Below, piece by piece: positions 35,435 to 44,863 of a stretch of DNA of 64,000 bases; the stretch's first letter is position 1; the number at the start of each line of letters is the position of its first letter. The DNA comes from Nitrospira sp. Its GTDB lineage: Bacteria > Nitrospirota > Nitrospiria > Nitrospirales > Nitrospiraceae. Location of the stretch: NCBI GenBank assembly GCA_024998565.1, contig JACOEM010000002.1, forward strand, positions 62,001-126,000, given 5' to 3'. A program made the translations under genes and the position numbers. A model generated the notes under the pieces. That model was not told the origin of the DNA. It was given only the letters and a program-made list of their open reading frames with translations, and did no database searches.

Positions 35435-36197
35435 TTCGATTGTCGCACTGACGATCTTCTGCACGGCGGTGGCCCTTCCGCAGGTCGGCTGGCCGAAGGA
35501 CGACCGGCCCGTCCAGCTGATGCGGAGTGTCAACGGCGCGTTGCGTGGCATTGTGAAGGCCAGCACGCAGGCCGTGCTCTATTCCCAGATTCAGGGGCGG
35601 ATCAGCCAGATCCCGGTGAAGGAGGGGCAGCGGTTCGAGAAGGGTGCCACGCTGGTCGCAATCGACTGCGACAAGTATCGTGCGGAATTAGCAGGGGCGC
35701 TGGCCGAGCATGAGGCCAAGGATAAAACCTTCCAGAACAACAAAGAACTCACCAAACTCAATGCCGTCAGCACGCTTGAATTGGAAATTTCCGAAGCCGA
35801 GGCGAAGAAGGCCGTCGCGGCCATTCGCCTGGCCGAGATCAACGTGCGGAGCTGCCATATCGCGGCGCCGTTTTCCGGCCGCGTCGTGGCGGTCATGGTC
35901 AATGAGCATGAAAACGTCTTCCCCAACGACAAGCTGCTCAGTCTCCTCGATGACACCAGTCTGGAGATCGAGTTGGTGCTGCCCTCCTCGACCTTAGCCT
36001 GGCTCAAGCGGAAGTCACCGTTCACCTTCACCATCGACGAGACGCATCGGGAGTATCCGGCGAAGGTGAAGGAAATCGGGGCGAATGTCGATCCCGCCAG
36101 CCAGACGGTCAAGGTGGTGGGCAGCTTCGGGGCCCTCCCGGCCGATGTGCTCGCCGGGATGAGCGGCACGGCGCAATTTGCCTCGGGACAACCGTAA
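35412..36197 (+). CDS. HlyD/RND-type periplasmic adaptor
   Basis: This 261-residue protein has an N-terminal export signal (INSIVALTIFCTAVALPQ), then the barrel-sandwich halves GRISQIPVKEGQRFEKGATLVAIDCDKY and IAAPFSGRVVAVMVNEHENVFPNDKLLSLLD around a short alpha-hairpin, and a beta-barrel. It is shorter than RND adaptors (about 350-400) and lacks their C-terminal domain. It should link the TolC-like channel to an inner-membrane partner. It is followed after 4 bases by the GAF-HlyD gene. Confidence 0.88.
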   Translation: MRSHWPINSIVALTIFCTAVALPQVGWPKDDRPVQLMRSVNGALRGIVKASTQAVLYSQIQGRISQIPVKEGQRFEKGATLVAIDCDKYRAELAGALAEHEAKDKTFQNNKELTKLNAVSTLELEISEAEAKKAVAAIRLAEINVRSCHIAAPFSGRVVAVMVNEHENVFPNDKLLSLLDDTSLEIELVLPSSTLAWLKRKSPFTFTIDETHREYPAKVKEIGANVDPASQTVKVVGSFGALPADVLAGMSGTAQFASGQP

Positions 36198-36201
36198 CCC
36201 T

Positions 36202-37566
36202 ATGGCGACATCCACCCAACCGAGCGCACAGGAACTCGCGACGCTGGTCCATCTGGCGACCCTCACCCATTTGGAGGCGCAGATCCGTGTCGCGAAGACC
36301 GTCCAGGAACTGCAGTTCATCTCCGTCAATGAGACCCGTCGGCTGGTTCCCTATGAACAGGCCTATCTGCTGAGTCATGCCGGTGAAGCTGCGGGCGTCT
36401 CCCGAGTGATCTGTGCGTCCAGCGTGGCCGTGGTGGAACGCGATGCGCCGATGATTCGCTGGTTGGAGGAGATGGCTCAGGCTCTGAGGCACGCACACCC
36501 GGGGGATGAACCGGTGACCGTCACGGAGGAAATGTGCCCCGACTCCTGCCGCGAGGGATGGCGCGAGCATGTCAGGGGCCATGTCCTCTGGTGTCCGCTG
36601 AAACACCCGGATGAAACGGTGTTGGGTTTCTGGTGGCTCGAGCGGGACTATCCCTGGGAGGAGAATGATCGGGCGATTATGCACCGGCTTGCGGGGAGCT
36701 TCGCCTATGCCTGGAAGGCCGTGGCGACGCGCCATCGAACCTGGTCCGCGAGGATCAAAACGCCCTCGGTGTGGTTGCTGGCTGCAGCGGTTGTTGGGGC
36801 GCTGTGTTTGCCGGTTCGCGTGTCGACCGTGGCGCCGATGAAAGTGATGGCGAAGGAGCCGACGATTGTGAGCGCGCCGATGGACGGAGTGATTGCGGAG
36901 GTCCTGGTGCCGCCGAATACGGTGGTCACGCAACATCGGCCGCTGTTCCGCTACGAAGACACGAACCTCCGCAATCAGTTCCGGGTCGCGGAGAAGCAAT
37001 TGGCGGTGGCGCAGGCCGAACATGCCCAGGCGATTCAAGGCGGCTTTGCCGATCCGCACCGAAAAGCCGAGGCTCCGCTCAGAGCCGCCGAAGCGGCGTT
37101 AAAGGAGACAGAGCTGACCTATGCCCAGGAGATGCTGGCGCAGGTGGAAGTCCGTGCCCCGCAGGAAGGATTGCTGCTGTACAGCGACAAAGCCGACTGG
37201 GTCGGGAAGCCGGTCTCCGTCGGCGAACGGATCATGGATATTGCCGATCCGCGTCGCATTGAGTTGCGAATCGATCTCCCTGTGAGTGACGCTCTCCTGC
37301 TACGCGAAGGCGCCGATGTCGTAGCGCTCTTCGACGCGCTCCCGCTGGAATCCTTCGGGGCGACCGTGAGTCACGCGAGTTACCATGCGGAGGTGTTGCC
37401 CGGAGATACGTTGGCGTATCGGATCACGGCTGAATTGGCGCTTGCCGATCCCCGCATCCGCATCGGCTGGCAAGGGTCGGCGAAGGTGTATGGAGAACAG
37501 GGCCTGTTGGCATTCCTGTTGTTCCGCCGTCCGCTCATGGCCTTGCGTCAACTGGTCGGAGTGTAG
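36202..37566 (+). CDS. GAF-like domain - TM - HlyD adaptor fusion
   Basis: This 454-residue protein has a cytoplasmic GAF-like domain at about residues 15-175 (SVNETRRLVPYEQAYLL; LWCPLKHPDETVLGFWWLERDYPW), one membrane segment (about 188-205) and a periplasmic HlyD-type biotinyl-lipoyl-like domain (VSAPMDGVIAEVLVPPNTVV; VRAPQEGLLLYSDKADWVGKPVSVGE) with a hairpin between. GAF domains usually bind small ligands, so export may be gated from the cytoplasm. ATG 36202 is preferred over 36178, which lies within the previous gene. It is 3 bases ahead of the M50 gene. Confidence 0.87.
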   Translation: MATSTQPSAQELATLVHLATLTHLEAQIRVAKTVQELQFISVNETRRLVPYEQAYLLSHAGEAAGVSRVICASSVAVVERDAPMIRWLEEMAQALRHAHPGDEPVTVTEEMCPDSCREGWREHVRGHVLWCPLKHPDETVLGFWWLERDYPWEENDRAIMHRLAGSFAYAWKAVATRHRTWSARIKTPSVWLLAAAVVGALCLPVRVSTVAPMKVMAKEPTIVSAPMDGVIAEVLVPPNTVVTQHRPLFRYEDTNLRNQFRVAEKQLAVAQAEHAQAIQGGFADPHRKAEAPLRAAEAALKETELTYAQEMLAQVEVRAPQEGLLLYSDKADWVGKPVSVGERIMDIADPRRIELRIDLPVSDALLLREGADVVALFDALPLESFGATVSHASYHAEVLPGDTLAYRITAELALADPRIRIGWQGSAKVYGEQGLLAFLLFRRPLMALRQLVGV

Positions 37567-37569
37567 CCG

Positions 37570-39708
37570 ATGGCCGGCCTGTCCTCAGTGTCCCCGCCCC
37601 AAGAACGCACCTTGCCGCCGCTGAGAAAGAACCTGCAGTTCCTCCGCGGCGCGCCCACGCCGGAAGGGGTGCCGACCTGGACGATCGTCGATCCCGTTCG
37701 CAACAAATATTTCCAGATCGAGTGGCAGGTCTATCAGCTCCTCCAGCGCTGGTCCTGTGGCACGGTGGAAAAACTCGTCGCGGTGGTCCGGCGCGACACC
37801 ACCTCCCGGATCCGGGCGGAAGATGTCGAAGACTTAGTGCGGTTCTTGTACGCCAACAGTCTGACGGAGCAATCGGCCAGCGGGCGGGTCAAGGACTACG
37901 TCGAGCAGGAGGTGGCACGTCATCAGGCCTGGTGGCAGTGGCTGTTGCATCACTATCTCTTCGTCAAAGTTCCGCTGATACATCCGCATCGTTTTCTGCG
38001 CGCCACGTTGCCCTTGGTGGCGCCGCTCTATACGCCCATGGCGGCGTGGCTGTTCGGAATGATCGGTGCGACCGGTTTGTTCCTGGTGGGACAGCAATGG
38101 GACACCTTCTTGTCGACCTTCCTGCATTTTTTCACGTGGCAGGGGGCACTGATGTACGGCGTGGTGTTGTGTGTCGTCAAGGTCGTGCATGAATTGGGGC
38201 ATGCCTATACCGCAACGCGATTCGGGTGCCGGGTACCCACGATCGGGGTGGCCTTGATGGTGATGATGCCGGTGCTCTATTCGGACATCAGCGACGCCTA
38301 TCGGCTGAGTTCGAGGCGGAAACGTCTGTGGATCGCCGGAGCCGGGGTCGTAGCCGAACTGGGGCTCGCTGCGGTCGCAACCTTGTTGTGGGGATTCCTG
38401 CCGGATGGGGCCATCCGGAGCGTCGTCTTCGTGGCGGCGACGACCAGCTGGGTGATGAGCCTGGCGGTCAACCTCAACCCATTCATGAGGTTTGACGGCT
38501 ATTATCTTCTGGCCGATGGACTGGGAATTCCGAATCTTCAGGACCGGGCCTTCGCATTCGGGCAATGGCGGATTCGTGAACTGTTGTTTGCGCCAGGCGC
38601 GCCTCCGCCCGAAGCGGTCGGGCAGTCCAACAGGCGGATCCTGATCGCCTATGCCTGGGGTATCTGGCTGTACCGGCTCGTCCTCTTCACCGGGATTGCG
38701 CTGGCCGTCTATCACTATTTTTTTAAAGTGCTCGGCCTCCTGCTGTTTCTGGTCGAAATCGTCTTCTTTATCGGTCTGCCGATCTGGCGGGAACTGACGA
38801 GCTGGTGGAGTCGCCGTGCTGCCTATGCGTCGACGGGCCGGTTTGCCGTCACGATGACGGTCGTCGCCGCGATGCTGTTGCTCGCCTGTCTCCCATGGTC
38901 CAGTCGTGTCGCGATCCCAGGGGTGTTGCAGGCAGGGTCCTATGCAACCATCTATCCTCCGGCGCCGGGGCGGATTGCGTCGGTGTCGGTGCATGCAGGG
39001 CAGCCTGTACGAGCGGGTGACACCTTGCTCGTACTCGAAAACCCGAAATTAGCCAAGGAGGCCAGGTTGGTGCAGACCCAGGTCGAACTGTTGGATTTCC
39101 GGCTGCAGCGTCAGGCCGGGTATGCAGAGGATCGGGTGCAGGTTCCGGTGCTGGCCGAATCGCTACGGTCCAAGCTGGCCGAACTGGACGGGGTGACTGA
39201 GAGGCAACAACGTCTCGTGCTGCGGGCGCCGATCGATGGCGTGGTGGTTGATCAGGCCGATTCGCTCTATCCCGGCCGATGGATCAATGAGAAGCTGCCG
39301 GTCGCCTACGTGGTGAATCCCGGAACAGCGATCGTTGTGGCCTTTGCGCCGGTAGACGATCTAGGGGGTCTGGCGGTCGGGCAGGAGGCGCGCTTTATTC
39401 CGCACGACCTGACCCGCCAGGCTTCCCGCGCCCGGGTCGCTGAAATTCGGGACGTGGACGAACGGGATTTTCCCGTTCCCTATCTGGCGTCCATCTATGG
39501 CGGCGCGGTGCCCGTACGAAAAGATTCGCAGGGGCGGTTGTGGGCGGAGCAATCGGTCTATCGCGTTGAACTTGAAGTATTGGATGATGATTTCAATCCC
39601 GGCCAGGCTGTGACCGGGCTACTCCACGTCATTGGTAAGCCCCAGAGCCTGGCCGCGCGCGTGTGGGATCGTATCGTGGCGGTGATGATCCGGGAAAGCG
39701 GTTTCTGA
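37570..39708 (+). CDS. M50-type membrane zinc protease fused to an HlyD domain
   Basis: The protein has 712 residues. The N-terminal 110 resemble a PqqD-like winged helix (FQIEWQVYQLLQRWSCGTVEKLV; AEDVEDLVRFLYANSL). The membrane core has the zinc site HELGH (207-211) and the second M50 motif NPFMRFDG (303-310) among several helices. The C-terminal third (about 440-700) is a periplasmic barrel-sandwich (IYPPAPGRIASVSVHAGQPVRAGDTLL; RAPIDGVVVDQADSLYPG). The layout is that of 'peptide zinc metalloprotease' proteins found with HlyD and TolC partners. It may process or translocate a peptide or protein. No ABC ATPase is present in the operon, which is unusual for an exporter. Confidence 0.88.
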   Translation: MAGLSSVSPPQERTLPPLRKNLQFLRGAPTPEGVPTWTIVDPVRNKYFQIEWQVYQLLQRWSCGTVEKLVAVVRRDTTSRIRAEDVEDLVRFLYANSLTEQSASGRVKDYVEQEVARHQAWWQWLLHHYLFVKVPLIHPHRFLRATLPLVAPLYTPMAAWLFGMIGATGLFLVGQQWDTFLSTFLHFFTWQGALMYGVVLCVVKVVHELGHAYTATRFGCRVPTIGVALMVMMPVLYSDISDAYRLSSRRKRLWIAGAGVVAELGLAAVATLLWGFLPDGAIRSVVFVAATTSWVMSLAVNLNPFMRFDGYYLLADGLGIPNLQDRAFAFGQWRIRELLFAPGAPPPEAVGQSNRRILIAYAWGIWLYRLVLFTGIALAVYHYFFKVLGLLLFLVEIVFFIGLPIWRELTSWWSRRAAYASTGRFAVTMTVVAAMLLLACLPWSSRVAIPGVLQAGSYATIYPPAPGRIASVSVHAGQPVRAGDTLLVLENPKLAKEARLVQTQVELLDFRLQRQAGYAEDRVQVPVLAESLRSKLAELDGVTERQQRLVLRAPIDGVVVDQADSLYPGRWINEKLPVAYVVNPGTAIVVAFAPVDDLGGLAVGQEARFIPHDLTRQASRARVAEIRDVDERDFPVPYLASIYGGAVPVRKDSQGRLWAEQSVYRVELEVLDDDFNPGQAVTGLLHVIGKPQSLAARVWDRIVAVMIRESGF

Positions 39709-39942
39709 TCAGAGGCGTCGATTTCGCGCCTTGTGTTCGACCTCCTTCGTTGAGACGACACTCCCGCGGGCCGGGGCCGGTGAACGCTGGTTATTCGTGG
39801 CCGTAGGTGGTCGTTGCGTGCTGCCGGCGCCCTCGTTCCATACCTCCCCCCTTGTATCCTCTCCTCAACTCTTCAGACCGACGGACTTTCTACCGAAAGA
39901 GAGGCGGGAAACTGTGTGTTCTTGAGGCTGTAGGGCGCAAGT

Positions 39943-42900
39943 ATGTTCAATCTCTTCAAGAGGCTGAGACCTAAGCCGGCGGAAGCCCCACCGGCGTCGC
40001 AATCTGCCGCTCCGTCCACATTCAAACAGTCGCTCCTATCCCTCGAGCAACGGTTGATGTTTGACGCGGCGGCTGCGGCGACCGCGGCCGAGGTGCAATC
40101 CGAACAGGTGGCTCAAGATCAGGCCGAGGCGGCGGTCTCCTCGGAGGGGACTGGCGAGAGTACGACTCCTGAGCAGCAGGAATCGCAGGAGCTACTCAGC
40201 GCAATTGGTTCCTATAGTCCCGGCGAATCCTCGACGGAAGTGGTTTTCGTCGACCCCACGGTGCCGGATTATGAAGCTCTGCTCGCGGGCATGGGGCCCA
40301 ATGTGGAGGTCGTTGTGCTGGATGCCTCCCGAGACGGGGTCGAGCAGATCGCCGAGTCGTTGACCGGGCGATCGGGCATCGACGCCATTCATCTGATTTC
40401 GCACGGCGACGCTGGAACATTGCAATTGGGCACCGGCACGTTGAATGCCGAATCGATGTCGACGCGTTACGCGGACGAGTTCACAACGATTCAGCAGGCC
40501 CTGTCGGAGCAGGCTGACATTCTGGTGTACGGCTGTAATTTTGCCGAGGGGGATCTCGGCCAGGCGGCTGTGTCCCGGCTTGCTGAACTGACCGGAGCCG
40601 ACGTGGCCGCGAGCAGCGACAGAACCGGCCACATCGATTTGGGCGGCGATTGGAAATTCGAAACCCAGGTTGGATCGATCGAAACCGACCTTGCGATCAC
40701 CGATGCCGCGCAGATGGACTGGAAGGGGATCCTGACGACCGAGACTGTCGGCGACCAATTCTCCTCAAGTTCTTACGACAATCACGATGGGACTCAGAAG
40801 TGGGCCTCAGATTGGTCCGAAACCGATGCCGGCGGCGGTGGGGCAAGCGGCGGGGATGTGCATGTCGCTTCATCACAACTGAGGATCGACGCCGGTTCCG
40901 TGGGAAACCAAGCTTCGCGGCAGGTCGATCTGTCAGGAACGAGCGGCGCAGTCCTCACATTCGATTACACCAACTCGTTGTCGGGCTCCGATCAAATCGA
41001 GATTCGCGTGTCAGCCGACGGAAAGACGTATACCACGCTCACCGACGGCGTCTTCTCCCCTAAGTCGAATGCCGGAAGCGGCACCGTCAAGCTCGACATT
41101 TCCGGTTATGCCTCCGCGAGTACGACGATCCAATTTCTCGTCACCGGGGTGGGCGGGGGCGATTGCCTGTACGTCGATAACGTGCAGGTCAGCTATGACA
41201 CCGGCGCCGCGAACAGTGCACCGACGATCAGCAGCAACGGCGGTGGAACGACGGCGTCGGTCACGGTCGGGGAGAACAGCACGGTCGTCACGACCGTCAC
41301 GGCTTCCGACGTTGATGCAGGGCATACCCTAGGCTATTCGATCGCCGGCGGAGCAGACGCAGATCGATTCACCATCAACAACAGCACGGGCCAGCTGAGT
41401 TTCGTCTCGGCGCCCAGCTATGAAGCCCCGGCGGACAGCGGCGGGAATAACGTGTACGACGTCACGGTGCAGGTGTCTGACGGCCAGGGCGGCACGGATA
41501 CCCAAGCCATCGCCGTGACAGTGGCAAACGTCAATGAGGCACCGACAGACCTGGCCTTGTCGGCGAACACGGTGGCGGAGAATGCGGCCAATGGCACCGT
41601 CGTCGGCACCGTGAGCGGCAGCGATGTGGATACCGGCGACACCAGGACGTACTCCCTGACCGACAACGCCGGCGGCCGCTTTGCGATCAACGGCAGCACG
41701 GGCCAGATCACCGTCGCCAACCGATCGCTCCTCAATTACGAGAGCGCCACCAGCCACAACCTGACGGTGCGAGTGACGGACAGCGGCGGGCTCACCCATG
41801 ACGAGACCTTTACCATCAACGTGACGGATGTCAATGAAGCGGCGCCCAGGATCACCAGCAATGGCGGGGGGGCCACAGCCCTCATCAATATTGCGGAGAA
41901 TGCCACGGCGGTCACCAGGGTCACTGCCTCCGATGCCGATACGAGGCAAACCCTGGCCTACTCGATTGTCGGAGGGGCCGATGCCGCCAAGTTTGCGATC
42001 AACAGTAGCACTGGTGCCTTGTCGTTTGTGTCCGCCCCGAACTACGAGGCGCCGACCGATAGCGGCGGTAACAACACCTACGATGTGACCGTCCAAGTGT
42101 CCGACGGAAGCGGCGGCGTGGACTCTCAGGCCATCAGCGTGACCGTGACTGCTGTGAACGAGAGGCCGACGGACCTGAGTCTGTCGGCGAACACAGTAGC
42201 GGAGCACGCGGCCAACGGGACCGTGGTGGGCACGGTGACCGGGAGCGACCCTGACGCCGGTGACACGAAGAGCTACAGCTTGACCAATACGGCGGGGGGG
42301 CGGTTTGCAATCAACCGGACGACCGGCGCCCTCACGGTCGCCAACAGTACCTTGCTGAACTACGAAGCGGCGACGAGCCATGCCGTGACCGTCCGGGTGA
42401 CCGATCGGGGCGGCCTGACCTACGACGAGACGTTCACGATCAACCTGACGAACGTGAACGAGGCCCCCACCGGGACCAATGCGACCGTCACGATCACCGA
42501 AGATACGTCGCACGTCCTCACGGCGGCGAATTTCGGGTTCAGCGATGTGGATGCCGGCGGTGCGCTGAGTGCGGTGCGGATCGACACGCTGCCGACGGCC
42601 GGGACCCTGACCCTCTCGGGCACGGCGGTGACGGCGGGCCAGGTGATCACGACGGCGGACCTCGCGGCGGGCCAGCTGGTCTTTACCCCGGCGGCCGACG
42701 CCAACGGGACCGGCTATGCCCGCGTGACCTTCTCGGTGCGCGACAGCACCAATCTGTACGACTCGACGCCCAATACGCTCACGGTCAATGTCACCGCCGT
42801 CAATGATCGGCCGACGGACCTGAGTCTGTCGGCGAACACAGTAGCGGAGCACGCGGCCAATGGGACCGTGGTGGGCACGGTGACCGGGAGCGACCCCGAC

Positions 42901-44775
42901 GCCGGTGACACGAAGAGTTACAGCTTGACCAATACGGCGGGGGGGCGGTTTGCAATCAACCGGACGACCGGCGCCCTCACGGTCGCCAACAGTACCTTGC
43001 TGAACTACGAAGCGGCGACGAGCCATGCCGTGACCGTCCGGGTGACCGATCGGGGCGGCCTGACCTACGACGAGACGTTCACGATCAACCTGACGAACGT
43101 GAACGAGGCCCCCACCGGGACCAATGCGACCGTCACGATCACCGAAGATACGTCGCACGTCCTCACGGCGGCGAATTTCGGGTTCAGCGATGTGGATGCC
43201 GGCGGTGCGCTGAGTGCGGTGCGGATCGACACGCTGCCGACGGCCGGGACCCTGACCCTCTCGGGCACGGCGGTGACGGCGGGCCAGGTGATCACGACGG
43301 CGGACCTCGCGGCGGGCCAGCTGGTCTTTACCCCGGCGGCCGACGCCAACGGGACCGGCTATGCCCGCGTGACCTTCTCGGTGCGCGACAGCACCAATCT
43401 GTACGACTCGACGCCCAATACGCTCACGGTCAATGTCACCGCCGTCAATGATCGGCCGGTAATCACCGCCAACAGCGGGAGCAGCTTGGCCGAAGGGGGC
43501 ACCGACACGATTACGAGCGCAGAGCTTGCGGCGGTGGACGTGGACAACTCTGCCGCCCAGATCAGATTCTCTGTCGGGACCGGTCCTGCCCATGGTCGTC
43601 TGGAGTTGACGACCAGGCCGGGGGTGGCGCTGGCGACTTTTACGCAGGCTGATCTCGCGGCCAACCGCCTGGTCTATCGTCACGATGGATCGGAAACGTT
43701 GAGCGATCGCTTTACGTTTACGGTGAGCGACGGGGCGGGAGGTTCGGTGGGCACGACCACAATGACGCTGACGATCACCCCAGTGAACGATGCGCCGACC
43801 ATCATCAGCAATGGAGGAACGGCGACCGCCTCGATCAATGTTGCGGAACATGTGACCGGCATTACGGTCGTAACCGGCGCCGATGTGGATCTCCCTGTGC
43901 AGGCCTTGACCTACTCCATCAGCGGCGGAACGGATCAGGCGCAGTTTACGATCGACGCCTCGACCGGTGCGCTGAGTTTCGTTGCCCCTCCTGATTTTGA
44001 AGCGGCCGCTGACGCCAATGGCGACAATGTGTATATCGTGCAGGTCCGTGTCACCGACAGCCAGGGCGGCACGGCGATGCAAACCATTCAGGTGAGGGTT
44101 ACGGATGGGGCGGAGGCGCGCCCCTCCGGCCCGGCGCTTCCTCCCTCTCTCATTCCGATGCCTTCGGTCCAGGCGGGCACATCCGCTCAGCCTCATGACG
44201 AACCACGGTCCTTCACAACGCAACAGGAGCCGGTGAATGCGGTGTCCATGAATGGGACTGATCTCGCCGGGACGATGAGCCCCTATGCCGGCAGCATGCC
44301 GCCGCGCGTCGCGCCCCATTCAGGCGATGTTCATCATGAGGACGAGCCGCCAGTCGCGTCACGATCTGTTCAGTCGGATGACAGGGAGCCCCGGAATTCA
44401 TCCCCGATCTCATCCACGGATGCGATCGAGGCGGGCAGGGATGGCGATTCTGGGCCACAGCCCTCGGCGAGTGAATTGGTACTGAATAAATTGGATGAAA
44501 TGATCTTGTCGCTGCGGGAGGCGGTCGCTGTGGACCGAGAGCCGCAGTCGTTGATGGCTCAGGTGACTGCGTTGACGGGGACGACTCTCTCTGTGGGATT
44601 TGTGCTGTGGGCGGTTCGCAAAGGAAGGCTCCTGGCCGGTTGCTGCGCAACCATTCCTACCTTGTCGACAGAAGGGCCTGGCCTGGGTCAACACCTTCAC
44701 CCACGGCTCTTGACGCCAACGTCTTCTCCGTCGCAAGGCCCGTCTACCAACCCCTCGTCCGCCTCTTCAACCTGA
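39943..44775 (+). CDS. giant DUF4347 / cadherin-like repeat surface protein
   Basis: This is a 1610-residue protein. The N-terminus has LSLEQRLMFDAAAAATAAE (33-50), a LEPR-XLL-like motif seen on giant exported proteins. A DUF4347 domain follows (about 98-265; VFVDPTVPDYEALLAG, IHLISHGDAG, LVYGCNFAEGDLG). Next come a jelly-roll-like segment and then tandem cadherin-like domains (VNEAPT or VNDRP joints) to about 1385. A Pro/Ser-rich linker and a hydrophobic segment followed by basic residues (LSVGFVLWAVRKGR) end the chain. No RTX nonapeptides are seen. It lies 234 bases after the TolC/HlyD/M50 operon, so it may be its cargo. Only a weak ribosome binding site is visible. Confidence 0.88.
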   Translation: MFNLFKRLRPKPAEAPPASQSAAPSTFKQSLLSLEQRLMFDAAAAATAAEVQSEQVAQDQAEAAVSSEGTGESTTPEQQESQELLSAIGSYSPGESSTEVVFVDPTVPDYEALLAGMGPNVEVVVLDASRDGVEQIAESLTGRSGIDAIHLISHGDAGTLQLGTGTLNAESMSTRYADEFTTIQQALSEQADILVYGCNFAEGDLGQAAVSRLAELTGADVAASSDRTGHIDLGGDWKFETQVGSIETDLAITDAAQMDWKGILTTETVGDQFSSSSYDNHDGTQKWASDWSETDAGGGGASGGDVHVASSQLRIDAGSVGNQASRQVDLSGTSGAVLTFDYTNSLSGSDQIEIRVSADGKTYTTLTDGVFSPKSNAGSGTVKLDISGYASASTTIQFLVTGVGGGDCLYVDNVQVSYDTGAANSAPTISSNGGGTTASVTVGENSTVVTTVTASDVDAGHTLGYSIAGGADADRFTINNSTGQLSFVSAPSYEAPADSGGNNVYDVTVQVSDGQGGTDTQAIAVTVANVNEAPTDLALSANTVAENAANGTVVGTVSGSDVDTGDTRTYSLTDNAGGRFAINGSTGQITVANRSLLNYESATSHNLTVRVTDSGGLTHDETFTINVTDVNEAAPRITSNGGGATALINIAENATAVTRVTASDADTRQTLAYSIVGGADAAKFAINSSTGALSFVSAPNYEAPTDSGGNNTYDVTVQVSDGSGGVDSQAISVTVTAVNERPTDLSLSANTVAEHAANGTVVGTVTGSDPDAGDTKSYSLTNTAGGRFAINRTTGALTVANSTLLNYEAATSHAVTVRVTDRGGLTYDETFTINLTNVNEAPTGTNATVTITEDTSHVLTAANFGFSDVDAGGALSAVRIDTLPTAGTLTLSGTAVTAGQVITTADLAAGQLVFTPAADANGTGYARVTFSVRDSTNLYDSTPNTLTVNVTAVNDRPTDLSLSANTVAEHAANGTVVGTVTGSDPDAGDTKSYSLTNTAGGRFAINRTTGALTVANSTLLNYEAATSHAVTVRVTDRGGLTYDETFTINLTNVNEAPTGTNATVTITEDTSHVLTAANFGFSDVDAGGALSAVRIDTLPTAGTLTLSGTAVTAGQVITTADLAAGQLVFTPAADANGTGYARVTFSVRDSTNLYDSTPNTLTVNVTAVNDRPVITANSGSSLAEGGTDTITSAELAAVDVDNSAAQIRFSVGTGPAHGRLELTTRPGVALATFTQADLAANRLVYRHDGSETLSDRFTFTVSDGAGGSVGTTTMTLTITPVNDAPTIISNGGTATASINVAEHVTGITVVTGADVDLPVQALTYSISGGTDQAQFTIDASTGALSFVAPPDFEAAADANGDNVYIVQVRVTDSQGGTAMQTIQVRVTDGAEARPSGPALPPSLIPMPSVQAGTSAQPHDEPRSFTTQQEPVNAVSMNGTDLAGTMSPYAGSMPPRVAPHSGDVHHEDEPPVASRSVQSDDREPRNSSPISSTDAIEAGRDGDSGPQPSASELVLNKLDEMILSLREAVAVDREPQSLMAQVTALTGTTLSVGFVLWAVRKGRLLAGCCATIPTLSTEGPGLGQHLHPRLLTPTSSPSQGPSTNPSSASST
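42164..43453 (+). repeat. two tandem 645-base copies inside the giant gene
   Basis: Copies at 42164-42808 and 42809-43453 differ, by my reading, at only three bases, all synonymous and all within the first 120 bases. Each encodes the same 215 residues: one cadherin-like domain plus one Ig-like domain. Recent duplication or gene conversion is implied. Confidence 0.9.
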
Positions 44776-44863
44776 CGCACCCCACACATCGGATTCAACG
44801 CTCCATCGCGAATTGGGCCATGGCCCTGGGGCACTTTTGTCTGATTGCGGGGCGAAAGAAATT

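Noticed and set aside
36109-37059. 316-codon minus-strand frame over the GAF-HlyD gene
   Set aside because: It is a shadow of high-GC codon use; the plus strand carries clear GAF and HlyD motifs in an operon with 3-4 base gaps.
37834-38994. 386-codon minus-strand frame over the M50 gene
   Set aside because: It is a polar, His/Gln/Asp-rich antisense translation with no motif. The sense frame has HELGH and NPxxxxDG.
42164-43453. Tandem repeat considered as CRISPR or minisatellite
   Set aside because: The repeat is in frame, 645 bases long, and encodes complete beta-domains. There are no short repeats with unique spacers anywhere in the window.
41329-44319. 996-codon open frame on the minus strand
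   Set aside because: It is the antisense shadow of the repetitive cadherin-like gene. Composition (Arg/His/Gly-rich), exact repetition with the sense repeats and lack of any motif argue against coding.
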